From Lewinellaceae bacterium (GTDB lineage Bacteria > Bacteroidota > Bacteroidia > Chitinophagales > Saprospiraceae), in NCBI GenBank assembly GCA_016712415.1, contig JADJRC010000001.1, forward strand, positions 186,001 through 250,000: a DNA stretch of 64,000 nucleotides, written 5' to 3'. A program made the translations under genes and the position numbers. A model generated the notes under the pieces. The model did no database searches. It was not told where the DNA came from and saw only the letters and a program-made list of their open reading frames with translations. Positions 50,756 to 60,086 of the stretch are shown here, piece by piece; position 1 is the stretch's first letter, and each line of letters opens with the position of its first letter.

Positions 50756-50906
50756 AAAACAGAATGAGGATTAGGGCAAGCTGTGTGCGTAAAGGTAAAA
50801 CTTAAATGTTTACTGAACTAACAGAAGGCCAAAGGTTTGGTTGTCAAAATTTGCTGAAAATGAAAATGTTGGGCCACGGAAAAGTGTTTTTTAAGCGCCT
50901 GCCGGT

Positions 50907-53006
50907 TTAATAGGCGCCAAAGTATCTTCTCAGAAACCACTCGGTAGCCAAAAGCCCCGCCAACAGGGCAAAAATCCATTTCAGGTTGATCAGCGGATTG
51001 GTTTTGGTGGTTTGGTAAATGACCGGTTTGACGGTTCGGTTCGACCTGATCTTTTCCGCGATTCCTGCAATGCTGTCGGGGGCTACCATTTCACCCCCGT
51101 ACTTTGCACTCAGCTGCCGAAGCACGCCGTGATTGGCTGTCGTTTCAAACAGTTCCAACTGGATGGGTTGCACGCTGAACCGGCCCTCGAAAACGAGATT
51201 TTGTCCGTTGAAGGTCGTCGTTGCCTTGAACGTATAATTGCCTTCCGGCAGGATGCCGGCATTGAGGGAATACGCCTTGCCCAGTTTGTTGAAGGTATAG
51301 GTGAACTCTTTCCCGGCGCGGTTGCGTATGCTCATGGCTACGTCGGAGTCGTTGGTGAGTTCGTAATTGTCGTTGTACAGTTCCGCGCCGAAAGTGACGG
51401 GCTCGTTTTCATTAAAAATGCTCTTGTCGAGGGTCACCCGGAATTTCCGCTTGTCTTCTTTCAGGGAAAGGTACTGCACGGATTTGCCGACCAGTTCGTC
51501 GAAGATGTTGTGGTTCTGGTGCTGCAGGTAGTCGAACAATCGCCAGCGCCACAGACCTTCACCGAAAAAAATGCCCGTGCGGATACCGTTGGTTTCGCCG
51601 AAGGCGAGCAGGGGCTGATCGGTATCTTCCCGGCCGATGCGTTTCCAAAGCAATACCTGCGCCTGTGCGGTGGCAGAAAAGTTGCCGAACGCGGAAGTCA
51701 CCGGATTGAACTTGGGCAGTTCGGACAATACGGCAGGGTCGAGCGTAAACGCCGCAAACTGTGGCGATACCTTGCCCTGCACATCGTCGCTTTGCCGGCC
51801 GTCGCTTTGTACGGCGGCAAGTCCCTGCACGCGGGCAAGGGCGCTGTAACTCGTTTGCATGCCTGCAATAAACATACGCGGGATGCGCCGGTCGTCGAGT
51901 GTTTTCAGTAAGCCGGCGATGTCGTGGCTGCCGGAAGGCAGGTTGTGCAGGATGACAAAGTCGTATTTGGACACATCGAGTCCCGGTTCGCCGGCATTGG
52001 CCACCGAAACCTGGTAGTTTTTGTTGTTTTCCAGGGTCTGGCGAATAGCCGTGATGTCGGGATGCGGGCTGTTGGCCAGCAACAGTATTTTCTGGCGGGC
52101 ATCTAGCACATCGATGAATATTTCCTTGCGGTTGTTTGCTTCGGATGCTTCTCCCGGCAGTTTGGCCAGACTGATTCGGTATTGCACGACCCCGGGCTGG
52201 TCGGCCTCCAGCGTGATTTCTTTTGTGCTGAAGAAGTCGTTGCCGCTGATGCTGACCGGTATGCTCTGTAGCGTCCTGGTTTGATCGCCGTCTATCTTGC
52301 TGATATTCAGAACGCTCTGCTGACCGCCGAGGTTGGTAGCGGCCACATCGATTTGCAGGGTGAACTGATCGCCCAGGTAAGCGATCTTGTTGTGAAAAAC
52401 GCGTTTGATGAGCAGGTCTTTTCTCGGTGTGGTATCGCCCAGCGCCACCGTATATACCGGCGCCGCGATTTGCGCTTCCGAATAGGCAGGGTTGCTGCCT
52501 TCGTTGTAAATGCCGTCTGTAGCGACCACCACAGCGCCGAGGTTCTGTCCGCCGTACAGGTCGTACACCCCGCGCATCAGTTCTGAAAGGTTGGTGACTT
52601 TATCTGTAAAACCGAAGTCGACGCCTTCGCGTACCGCGTCGCCAAAAGAGAGTTCGTGCACCTCGTAGTCGTTGGCGAGCGCATCGCGCAGCGACTGCCA
52701 GTTTTGCCTGTATTGGTCAAGGGCTTTGTCCTTCAAACCGACGGCTGCGCTTTCCGATTCGTCTTGCGCCAGCACCACAATCGGCTTTTTGGTTTCGGTA
52801 AGCAGGCTTTTCAGCAGCGGCGACAGCAGCAGCGCACTAAGAATGGTTACGGTGAGCCAGCGGAGTATGCCCAGCCCCAGGCTCAGCCGCGGCGCCTGTT
52901 CCCGAAACGTCGTGTCTCGGTAATACAACAGCATGGCGTAACCCAGTCCAAGCAGCACGCAAAAAATCAGGAACCAGGCGGGATATTGAAATGATAGATC
53001 TAGCAT
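50907..53006 (-). CDS. Membrane-anchored von Willebrand A-like protein
   Basis: A 699-residue membrane protein. Two N-terminal helices (AWFLIFCVLLGLGYAMLLYY, LRWLTVTILSALLLSPLL) and one C-terminal helix (LKWIFALLAGLLATEW) bracket a large soluble part. A VWA-like domain at about residues 75-190 has the metal-site motif DESES (D-x-S-x-S) and AVVVATDGIYNEGSNPAYS. Residues ~300-520 look like a glutamine-amidotransferase-like fold (KILLLANSPHPDITAIRQTL, YDFVILHNLPSGS, GIFFGEGLWRWRLFDYL). Similar proteins cluster with BatA/BatB-type stress genes in Bacteroidota; here it stands alone. The role is unknown. Confidence 0.88.
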   Translation of the reverse strand: MLDLSFQYPAWFLIFCVLLGLGYAMLLYYRDTTFREQAPRLSLGLGILRWLTVTILSALLLSPLLKSLLTETKKPIVVLAQDESESAAVGLKDKALDQYRQNWQSLRDALANDYEVHELSFGDAVREGVDFGFTDKVTNLSELMRGVYDLYGGQNLGAVVVATDGIYNEGSNPAYSEAQIAAPVYTVALGDTTPRKDLLIKRVFHNKIAYLGDQFTLQIDVAATNLGGQQSVLNISKIDGDQTRTLQSIPVSISGNDFFSTKEITLEADQPGVVQYRISLAKLPGEASEANNRKEIFIDVLDARQKILLLANSPHPDITAIRQTLENNKNYQVSVANAGEPGLDVSKYDFVILHNLPSGSHDIAGLLKTLDDRRIPRMFIAGMQTSYSALARVQGLAAVQSDGRQSDDVQGKVSPQFAAFTLDPAVLSELPKFNPVTSAFGNFSATAQAQVLLWKRIGREDTDQPLLAFGETNGIRTGIFFGEGLWRWRLFDYLQHQNHNIFDELVGKSVQYLSLKEDKRKFRVTLDKSIFNENEPVTFGAELYNDNYELTNDSDVAMSIRNRAGKEFTYTFNKLGKAYSLNAGILPEGNYTFKATTTFNGQNLVFEGRFSVQPIQLELFETTANHGVLRQLSAKYGGEMVAPDSIAGIAEKIRSNRTVKPVIYQTTKTNPLINLKWIFALLAGLLATEWFLRRYFGAY

Positions 53007-53287
53007 GGAATAGTGTTAGTCGACGATTCGTCATTCGACAATAACGAACAAGGGACGCAAATTTGAGGAAATTGTTGCGAAACATCCGCGTTGCTTTCGA
53101 CTGAAAACAACATGTGCCTCCCGGAAAGCGGGGTAAAGGAAGATTTTTGCAAAATCACGGCTAATGGATTAGGCCGGGCGCCTGAACTTGAAAATCTTTG
53201 CAGCGACCATGAAACGGAGGGGATGGTCTACTGCGGCCCCTCCTGTGGCATCTTCCTCCCATTCCCGAGTACTAAAATACCCGTACC

Positions 53288-54691
53288 ATGATACGACAAC
53301 CGGCTTTATTGTTTTGCATCCTGTTTGTTCAGCAACTTTCGGCCCAGGGATTTTGCGCCGGCGATACGGTTGTTTTCACCGAAACAGTCCATCCGGTGGA
53401 TTATACCGATGCCGTGTATAAAACTGCCGCACAGATTGACGAATGGAACTTCACCATACCGGAGAACATCCCGCTTCGGGTTTATTATCCCACCGACCTG
53501 CAAGCCGGCGAAAAGCGCCCCCTCATCGCGCTGGTGCACGGCGGTTTCTTTATCTGGGGCAGTTATCTCGACTTTGACGCCCTCGCAAAAGGATTTGCCG
53601 AAAGAGGCTTTATCGCCGCCACGATTGAGTACCGGCTCTGTCACCGCGGCGATTGCGAGGTCGCGCGACTTACCACCAACCCCTGTAATATCAGTTGGGG
53701 CAGTTCTTTTCTGCCATCCGCCTATGTGTCTGCTGTCGACGTGAACGACGGCATCCGCTGGTTGCAGGCGCACGCAGATGAATTCCACATCGATCCGGAA
53801 AAAGTGGTCGTGGCCGGTCACAGTGCCGGCGCGTTCACCGCGCTGAATGCAGCCTTTCTGGATCAGACCGAAATCCAGCAGTTGATCCCCTCCGCCGGCA
53901 TCAGCGGCAAATACCTGGGCGAGGCGCTCGATCCTGTGCCGGGTATCCGGGCCTGCATATCCATGTCGGGCGCATCGTTCAACACCGACTGGATCGAGGC
54001 GTCGGAGGTAATTGGTGAAAATATTGCCGTAGGGCTGGTACACGGCACCAGCGACGGCGTGGTGGATTACGGCACTGCGGTTGCGGTACCCTGCTGCCAG
54101 ACCTACAACGCCGTCGTGTATGGTGGCTGTGCGGTAGCAAAGCGGGTAAAGGAACTCGGGGGCAACTATTACCTGCTCAGCGGCGAAGGTTTCGGGCATG
54201 ACATAGGCGAGTCGCCGTGGGTGGAAACTGTGCTGGTACAATTGCCGGCTTTTGTGATCAAAACCGTGCTGTGTGGAGAAAATATCGAAAAGCACAGCGC
54301 AGTCGTGCGCAGCACGCCGCTTCCGATGTGCCAGGGCAACAACCCCAACCTTCAGGCAGCGTCGCCCTGCGATGTCGATGCGGTTACGCCTGCTGTGTTA
54401 ACTCCGGTGCGGGAATTGAAGGATGTAAAAGGGCCGGTCGACTTGCCGCTGATCGTATATCAGGATATACATTCCGGTCTGCTGCACGTGGAGGCGCAGT
54501 CGCCGGACGCCGCCGGAAGCTGGATGTTGACGGTTTTTGCGATGGATGGCCGGGCGCTTCGCCGCTTACCGTTCGAAATCCGGGATGCTGCGACCATCGA
54601 TCCGGGCGACCTCCCGGCGGGGATGTATGGCCTGTACTTTCAGGCTGCCAAAGGCCGACGAGGCGGGATGGTAAAAGTGTACAAACAATAG
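53288..54691 (+). CDS. Secreted carboxylesterase-type alpha/beta hydrolase with T9SS-like C-terminus
   Basis: A 467-residue exported hydrolase. The signal peptide is ALLFCILFVQQLSAQG. The oxyanion segment is LIALVHGGFFIWGSY and the nucleophile elbow VVVAGHSAGAFTALNAAF (GxSxG). A catalytic Asp is probably near VHGTSDGVVDYG and the His in GEGFGHDIGE. After about residue 370 a linker leads to a beta domain (LTVFAMDGRALRRLPFEI, LPAGMYGLYFQAA, GGMVKVYKQ) that resembles a type A T9SS sorting domain, although its first motif is weak. The substrate is unknown. The 281-bp gap upstream contains nothing else I recognise. Confidence 0.87.
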   Translation: MIRQPALLFCILFVQQLSAQGFCAGDTVVFTETVHPVDYTDAVYKTAAQIDEWNFTIPENIPLRVYYPTDLQAGEKRPLIALVHGGFFIWGSYLDFDALAKGFAERGFIAATIEYRLCHRGDCEVARLTTNPCNISWGSSFLPSAYVSAVDVNDGIRWLQAHADEFHIDPEKVVVAGHSAGAFTALNAAFLDQTEIQQLIPSAGISGKYLGEALDPVPGIRACISMSGASFNTDWIEASEVIGENIAVGLVHGTSDGVVDYGTAVAVPCCQTYNAVVYGGCAVAKRVKELGGNYYLLSGEGFGHDIGESPWVETVLVQLPAFVIKTVLCGENIEKHSAVVRSTPLPMCQGNNPNLQAASPCDVDAVTPAVLTPVRELKDVKGPVDLPLIVYQDIHSGLLHVEAQSPDAAGSWMLTVFAMDGRALRRLPFEIRDAATIDPGDLPAGMYGLYFQAAKGRRGGMVKVYKQ

Positions 54692-54766
54692 TCTGGAGAT
54701 TCGCGCGTTCTGCCGCATTGGAAGCCGTATCGCTTTCCCGCCAAAAGCGGTATTTTTGTCCCGATT

Positions 54767-56915
54767 ATGTCGAAAAAAACTATGAACAGATACCGGCGCT
54801 TTTGGCTCCTGGCCTTGCTTTTTTTGCGCGATTACGGCAGTTTCCGCACAGAAAGTCGCCGAACTGAAGAAAAACGGCGAAAAGGCATTTGCCGGCGGAC
54901 GCTGGTCCGAAGCGGTTGCACAACTCGGTCAATACCAGCAGGAAAAGCCCGGCGACCCTGCCGTGCTGACCAAACTGGGCATCAGCCATTACCACCTGCA
55001 CCAGGCCGAAAAAGCGCGGCAGTACCTCGAATATGTAGCCAAACAAAACCCCGGAAGCGACGACGCCGAACTCTTCCTTTACCTTGCCCGTACGCTGCAC
55101 GGCCAGCTGGAATTTGAAAAGGCCATTGTTGCCTATAAATCGTTTCTCCGGGTTTGCGGCGACAAACACCCCTTGCGGGCAGGCATTCCCGACAACATCC
55201 GCCGCTGCGTGAGCGGTATCGGGATAAAAACAGACGATAATGTTGCACTGGTGGAGAACCTGGGCGACCGGATCAATACCCCGGGCGACGAATTCGCGCC
55301 CCTGCTTTCTGTCAACCATCCCGACCGGCTGTATTTCGCAGGCGCCAGGGAGGGCTGCTCGGGCGGGCGTCGCGACGACCAGGGGTACGACGATCCGGAA
55401 AAGGGGCACTGGTGCAGCGATATGTTTTTTACCAACAGAGGTGTCAGCGGATGGGAACCTCCGGCCCAACTCAGCGGGCCGCTCAATACCCCTCGTTTTG
55501 AAGTGGCGCTGGGGTTCAGTAAGAATGGCCAGGTGTTGTATTTTTTCAGGGGATTTACCCTGTACAGTGGTGACATACTGGCCGATACGGCCGGCAGGAA
55601 AGACGAATATGCCGTGACACCCCCCGTCTTTTCAAGCCCGGTCAAGGCGGAAGACGGCGATGACAGCCCGTTCTTTTTTAACGATACGACGATCCTGTTT
55701 GCCAGCAGGCGTGGGGGCGGGCAGGGCGGACTGGACCTGTATGTTACCGTTTTCACCGACAGCGCCTGGGCGGAACCCCGCAACCTCGGTCCGGCCGTCA
55801 ATTCGCCGTACGATGAAACGACGCCTTTCCTGGCCCGCGACGGCCGAACGCTGTATTTCAGCAGCAACCGCACCGAAAGTATAGGCGGACTTGATATTTT
55901 CAGGGCTGTTTTTAACGATACCCTGCAGGACTGGCAACCCGCGATGAATGCCGGTTTGCCCGTCAATTCGGCCGGCGACGATGCCTTTTTTACCCTTTCA
56001 GCCGATGGCCGTACCGCATATTTTGCTTCCGACAGGCTGGCCGGCTTCGGCGGGCGCGATATTTATATTGCCTATTTCAAGGAAGCGTGCATGGAGCAAA
56101 CCCGCAGCAGTGACCCGGCGCTGTTTACCCATGTCGGGAAACCGGGCGTGCAGGACGCCGGGCCTGTATCCAAAGAAGTGGTCCTGCCTGTGTTGATGTA
56201 CGACGACGATAAAAACGTATTGTCGCCGGAAAACCTGAAGACTATAGACGAGGCGGCGAAGCTGGCGCTTACCTACCCGCAAATCACCCTGCTGGTAACC
56301 GTGCATACCGACGAAACGGGGCCCGCAAAATTCGACCTTTACTACGGCATCAAACGCGCTGAAATGATTGGGAAAGCCCTGACAGACAAGGGCGTACCCG
56401 TCTCCAGGGTGCAACTGCTGAGTTGCGGTCCCAACTACCCGGTGGCGCGAAATATCCTGAATACAAGCCCCAATCCTACCGGCCAGAAACTGAACCGCCG
56501 CATCGAAATAAAACCAGGGACGACCGCCGAAAAACTGCCCGTCGAGGTTCAGATACAGCGCCCGGCAGTATCCGAACTGATGGCTGCTTTCGGCGCCAGG
56601 TATTATGAGGAAAATACAGGGGGACTGACCTATCGGGTAGAAGTGGTTCAGACGCGACAGATCATGACGAGTGATGCGTTGTCCATGTTCAGCGATATCC
56701 TGATTGAAAGCCGGCCCGGTTCGGGCGACTACCAGTACACCGCAGGCTTGCTGAAACAATTTGACAAAGCCGTTCAGTTGCGCGCCGAACTCAGGAAGCA
56801 GGGATTTGCAGATGCAACGGTCGTCGCCTACATCGATGGCATCCGCATTTCCAAAGCGGAAGCAGTAGGCCTGCTCAAAAAGTATCCCGATCTTGCGCTT
56901 TACATCAAAGGCTGA
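54767..56915 (+). CDS. PD40-propeller and OmpA-domain envelope protein, apparent frameshift in the signal peptide
   Basis: An envelope protein linking a propeller to a peptidoglycan-binding-like domain, about 715 residues. TPR-like repeats come first (VLTKLGISHYHLHQAEKARQ), then PD40 blades (GDEFAPLLSVNHPDRLYFAG, ETTPFLARDGRTLYFSSNRT, DDAFFTLSADGRTAYFASDR), then an OmpA-like domain (VVLPVLMYDDDKNVLSPENL, VTVHTDETGPAKFDLYYGIK, LNRRIEIKPG). The body frame opens without a proper start at 54963 (GTG). The ATG at 54767 gives MSKKTMNRYRRFWLLALLF in another frame. Removing one T from the seven-T run at 54819-54825 joins it to a perfect signal peptide end, CAITAVSAQ, and the TPR part. A -7 element TATTTTTG lies just upstream. 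It resembles PorE-type proteins, and gldH follows by 15 bp. Confidence 0.85.
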
Positions 56916-56930
56916 ACCCTCCGACTGAAT

Positions 56931-57428
56931 ATGCTGATCCGTCCTGTTATCTTGTCTACCCTTGTATTGATCGCCGTTTCCTGCGGCCAAAATGTGCTGT
57001 ACGAAGAAAGCCGTACAATTCCCGGCGCCGAATGGACCTATCGCGATACCCTTGATTTTGCCTTTACGGTGACCGATACGGCCGCGCTGTACAATATGTA
57101 TGTGGTGTTCGGGCATGCGGCATCCTTTCCCAACCAGAATATTTATACAAAACTGTACACCCGTTTCCCCGACGGCAAACGGCTCAGCAAACTCAAGTCA
57201 TTTGATCTGTACGATGCGCGGGGCGCCACGTTGGGCAAGTGCTCGGGCGGGAGTTGCGAGGTGCGCCGCCTGCTCCAGGATAATGCCTACTTCAACCGGC
57301 CGGGCGAATATGTTATCACGCTGGAGCAATTCATGCGTCGCGACAGTATTCCGGGTTTGGAATCTGTAGGACTGCTGATAGAGCAGTCCGGTAAAACGAA
57401 GGCAGATATTCAGGGAAAGAAGAAATAA
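56931..57428 (+). CDS. gldH: Gliding motility lipoprotein GldH
   Basis: A 165-residue lipoprotein required for gliding and T9SS function in Flavobacterium johnsoniae. The signal is VILSTLVLIAVSCGQ with the lipobox Cys. The mature part matches the family: ESRTIPGAEWTYRDTLDFAF, YNMYVVFGHAASFPNQNIYT, KLYTRFPDGKRLSK, FNRPGEYVITLEQFMR. It follows the PD40-OmpA gene closely, so the two are probably cotranscribed. The conserved C-terminal GLLIEQ is present. Confidence 0.92.
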   Translation: MLIRPVILSTLVLIAVSCGQNVLYEESRTIPGAEWTYRDTLDFAFTVTDTAALYNMYVVFGHAASFPNQNIYTKLYTRFPDGKRLSKLKSFDLYDARGATLGKCSGGSCEVRRLLQDNAYFNRPGEYVITLEQFMRRDSIPGLESVGLLIEQSGKTKADIQGKKK

Positions 57429-57512
57429 CAGGATGTGCGGGTTTTGCATGGAATCATCCCCGGGTAGTGTGTTTCCCGCAGATTTTCGCAGAAAAAACCC
57501 GCACATCCTGTT
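57427..57512. terminator. Perfect 19-bp inverted repeat between convergent genes
   Basis: AACAGGATGTGCGGGTTTT (57427-57445) and its exact complement (57494-57512) enclose 48 bp. The stem begins within the gldH stop codon and ends 3 bp before the stop of the M56 gene, so it can end transcription from both sides. The loop contains TTTCCCGCAGATTTTCGCAG, which repeats CGCAGATTTT-like motifs. Confidence 0.8.
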
Positions 57513-57514
57513 GT

Positions 57515-59632
57515 TTAATTGTTTTCCCGGATGCTGAAATTGCCGTTTTTCCCAAGGTCGTTTCCGGTCTTTTCCCGGTAAAGCCTGAGGTATTTGTGGT
57601 GTACCTCTTCGGGTTGTTTTTTCCCGTCTATTTTCAGGCTGGAGGTAGAGAGCTGGAAAGAATAGTTTTCAGGATCGGCCAGCAGGCCGTCGCGTTGCAA
57701 TTCCGCTTTAAAGACGGCACTGGTACCTTCTCTTTTAGTTTGCAGTTCTCTGCTGCGCTGCATTTCGCGAACAGCATCCCGTTGCGCCCGCAGGGCTTCT
57801 TTCTGTTGCAGGGAAAGTTCCCGGAGTTGTTCTTTTAGAGCCTTTTCCTGTTCCTTGTGCATTTCGCGTGTTTCCTTCAATTGCTGCTCGATCATGAGGC
57901 GTTGTTCTTTGTTCATCTGCAAAGCCTCCTCCTGCATGCGCTTTGCCTCTTCTTCCCACCGGCGTTGGTCTTCTTCGGAAATTTGAAATTCTGCCAGGCC
58001 CTCCAATCCTTCGAAATGGTAACCTTCTTCGGGCGTAAAATTGTAACCGAAGGCATGTCCGTCGTCCCAGATGACGTAGGGGCTGCCAAACACACCGGGC
58101 AGGTCGATGGTCTCGCCTTCTTCCACCTTTATGCCGTCAACCCATACTTCTCCTTCTTTCACCATTATCTCCATGGGTTGGCCGTTCTGTTCGAAGCGGA
58201 GGATCATATTTCCGTCGCCGTCTTTCTCGGTGGAAAGGCGGGGCGCTCCGGGGGGATTCGGCGCTGAAGGTGTGCCGGGCGGATGAACCCGGAATACACC
58301 GGGCGGCATAGGCGGCATGGGTGGCGCCGGAGGGTGCGACTCGCGCAGCAGTTCCGAAGTGAGTTCGCTGTGCTGGTCGAATTCCGATTCGGGAATATCT
58401 TCGCCGTCAATTTTCAGGCGGGTCAGTTCGCCGTCCCGGTATTCTGCTTCCACGCGCTGCTCATCGTCTTCGCGTATGATCTTTCGCGTTCTGGCGGGTC
58501 TGGGCACGGTGTCGTTTTCGATCCGGTTATCCTGATCATTGAATCCCAGGATGGTTCGGGGAACTTCCGTGATTTGTGCGAATGCAGCGCTGAGTGTTGG
58601 CGAATTATTGGCGCGAAAGCCGACAAATGTCAGCAGCAGCAGCAATAGTACTGTTGCAATGAATTTTTCCATGATCTGTGATTTCTTTTGTTGTGGTTGA
58701 TCCAAAATGCGCCGGATGCGCTCCAGCAGGAGCATGTGGCGCGGACCGCTCATGCCCAGCGCCAGTGCAGGCAGCGGTGCAGGTTTGGCCATTTCCTGTA
58801 CCTGTACCAGTGCCCTGGCGAAAGCAATGCGGTCGCTGGTGGCTTTGAGGGCGGCATCGTCGCAGCAGTTCTCCCGTTCCCGGCGAATCGTCTGCGATAT
58901 CCACCACACAGCGGGGTGATAGTAAAAGATGGCTTCAATGAAGGCTTGCGTAAGGTTGAAAATCCAATCCCGTCGGGCGATATGGGCGAGTTCGTGTGCC
59001 AGAATGGCCTCCACTTCGGCGGGCGCCAGCTGGTTGACGAGGCCCACCGGCAGCAGTACAACGGGTTTCAGCCATCCCAGCGCCATAGGCGTGTGCACCA
59101 GCGCCGATTGCAGAAGGGTTACTGTACGCGTCATACCGAGCCTGCGACTTAACATGCGTGTTGTTTCGATCCATTGTTCATCGGGAACGGATGTCCCGCG
59201 GCTGCGCAGCTGTCCCACATACCACAGGCCACTGACCAGCCGGATGAGAAAGAACAGAAAGCCCAATATCCAGATGGCCACAATAAGCGAATAATGCGCT
59301 TCGAGCCACTGGGATGCCTGTTCCAGTATTCCGGCAGGCTGTATTGCTCCGGTAGCCGAACTGACTGCCGGGACAGGTGCGGCAAGGTCGGATGCGAGCA
59401 ATACCGGGATGTCTGACTCGGGTTCAAAGACCTTGCAGAAAGTGATTCCTGCCGCTGCCAGCATGGAGAGCAGTGTGCCGTAGGCTGCCCGGTAACGCCG
59501 GTCGGCGGACTCCAGCCGGGAGAGTAAAGCCAGGAGCAGGAGTGCCAATGCCGCGCCCTGCCAGAGGCTATGCACAAGCGTCCAGCCCAGCGCGCGGATA
59601 AAAGCCTCGGATGGAAACAAAGCGATATTCAT
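57515..59632 (-). CDS. M56-family membrane metallopeptidase (BlaR1/MecR1-like)
   Basis: A 705-residue inner-membrane sensor-protease. Four helices lie in the first 330 residues, with the zinc motif HELAH in EVEAILAHELAHIARRDW and the family segment RRERENCCDDAALKA. In BlaR1/MecR1 this domain cleaves the BlaI/MecI repressor. The C-terminal half has no penicillin-binding domain. It consists of Pro-rich and acidic stretches and a charged coiled coil (residues ~560-650, rich in Glu, Gln, Lys, Arg). The signal sensed is therefore unknown. Its start overlaps the end of the BlaI-type gene by 4 bp. Confidence 0.93.
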   Translation of the reverse strand: MNIALFPSEAFIRALGWTLVHSLWQGAALALLLLALLSRLESADRRYRAAYGTLLSMLAAAGITFCKVFEPESDIPVLLASDLAAPVPAVSSATGAIQPAGILEQASQWLEAHYSLIVAIWILGFLFFLIRLVSGLWYVGQLRSRGTSVPDEQWIETTRMLSRRLGMTRTVTLLQSALVHTPMALGWLKPVVLLPVGLVNQLAPAEVEAILAHELAHIARRDWIFNLTQAFIEAIFYYHPAVWWISQTIRRERENCCDDAALKATSDRIAFARALVQVQEMAKPAPLPALALGMSGPRHMLLLERIRRILDQPQQKKSQIMEKFIATVLLLLLLTFVGFRANNSPTLSAAFAQITEVPRTILGFNDQDNRIENDTVPRPARTRKIIREDDEQRVEAEYRDGELTRLKIDGEDIPESEFDQHSELTSELLRESHPPAPPMPPMPPGVFRVHPPGTPSAPNPPGAPRLSTEKDGDGNMILRFEQNGQPMEIMVKEGEVWVDGIKVEEGETIDLPGVFGSPYVIWDDGHAFGYNFTPEEGYHFEGLEGLAEFQISEEDQRRWEEEAKRMQEEALQMNKEQRLMIEQQLKETREMHKEQEKALKEQLRELSLQQKEALRAQRDAVREMQRSRELQTKREGTSAVFKAELQRDGLLADPENYSFQLSTSSLKIDGKKQPEEVHHKYLRLYREKTGNDLGKNGNFSIRENN

Positions 59633-60051
59633 GGCTTGGGTTGGTTTTGTTCGATTTGAGCGATAAAGGCTTTGATCTCGTCGAGCTCTTCCGCGCTGGC
59701 CTCATGATTGCCGAGCGCCTGCATGACTAACCTGGCTGCGCTGCCCCTGAAGGTATTGTCCATAAACTGCCGGAGCAGCAGCGACTGGGTGTCTTCCTCC
59801 CGTACGGCAGCGGTGTACAGGTGTGTCCTGCCTTCCTCTGCACGGGTAACCAGACCCTTTTCGAACATGATCTGCATGAGTTTCAGGGTAGTGGTGTATC
59901 CGGCCGATTCCCTCGTTTTGGCCGATCCGCCGGCCTGCGAACGCCCGCTTTTGCGGCGTTCGTTGAGCAGGTCATTCACGGTCCGCACGGTACTGGCGCC
60001 GTTTTCCCATAAAACGTGTAAAATTTCGAGTTCCGATTCTGTCGGTTTCAT
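59629..60051 (-). CDS. BlaI/MecI-type transcriptional repressor
   Basis: A 140-residue winged-helix repressor. The N-terminal DNA-binding domain has PTESELEILHVLWENGASTVRTVNDLL and GYTTTLKLMQIMFEKGLV, which is followed by the wing (RAEEGRTHLYTAAV). The C-terminal dimerisation helices follow (SAARLVMQALGNHEAS). Between helix 3 and the recognition helix it has a longer basic insertion (RRKSGRSQAGGSAKTRESAG) than usual in this family. It is the middle gene of an operon with the serine hydrolase (35 bp upstream) and the M56 peptidase. It is the likely binder of the CTACGA dyads at 61530-61578. Confidence 0.95.
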   Translation of the reverse strand: MKPTESELEILHVLWENGASTVRTVNDLLNERRKSGRSQAGGSAKTRESAGYTTTLKLMQIMFEKGLVTRAEEGRTHLYTAAVREEDTQSLLLRQFMDNTFRGSAARLVMQALGNHEASAEELDEIKAFIAQIEQNQPKP

Positions 60052-60086
60052 TGCCTGAAGTGTTTTTATTCTGGATTTGGAGGGCG

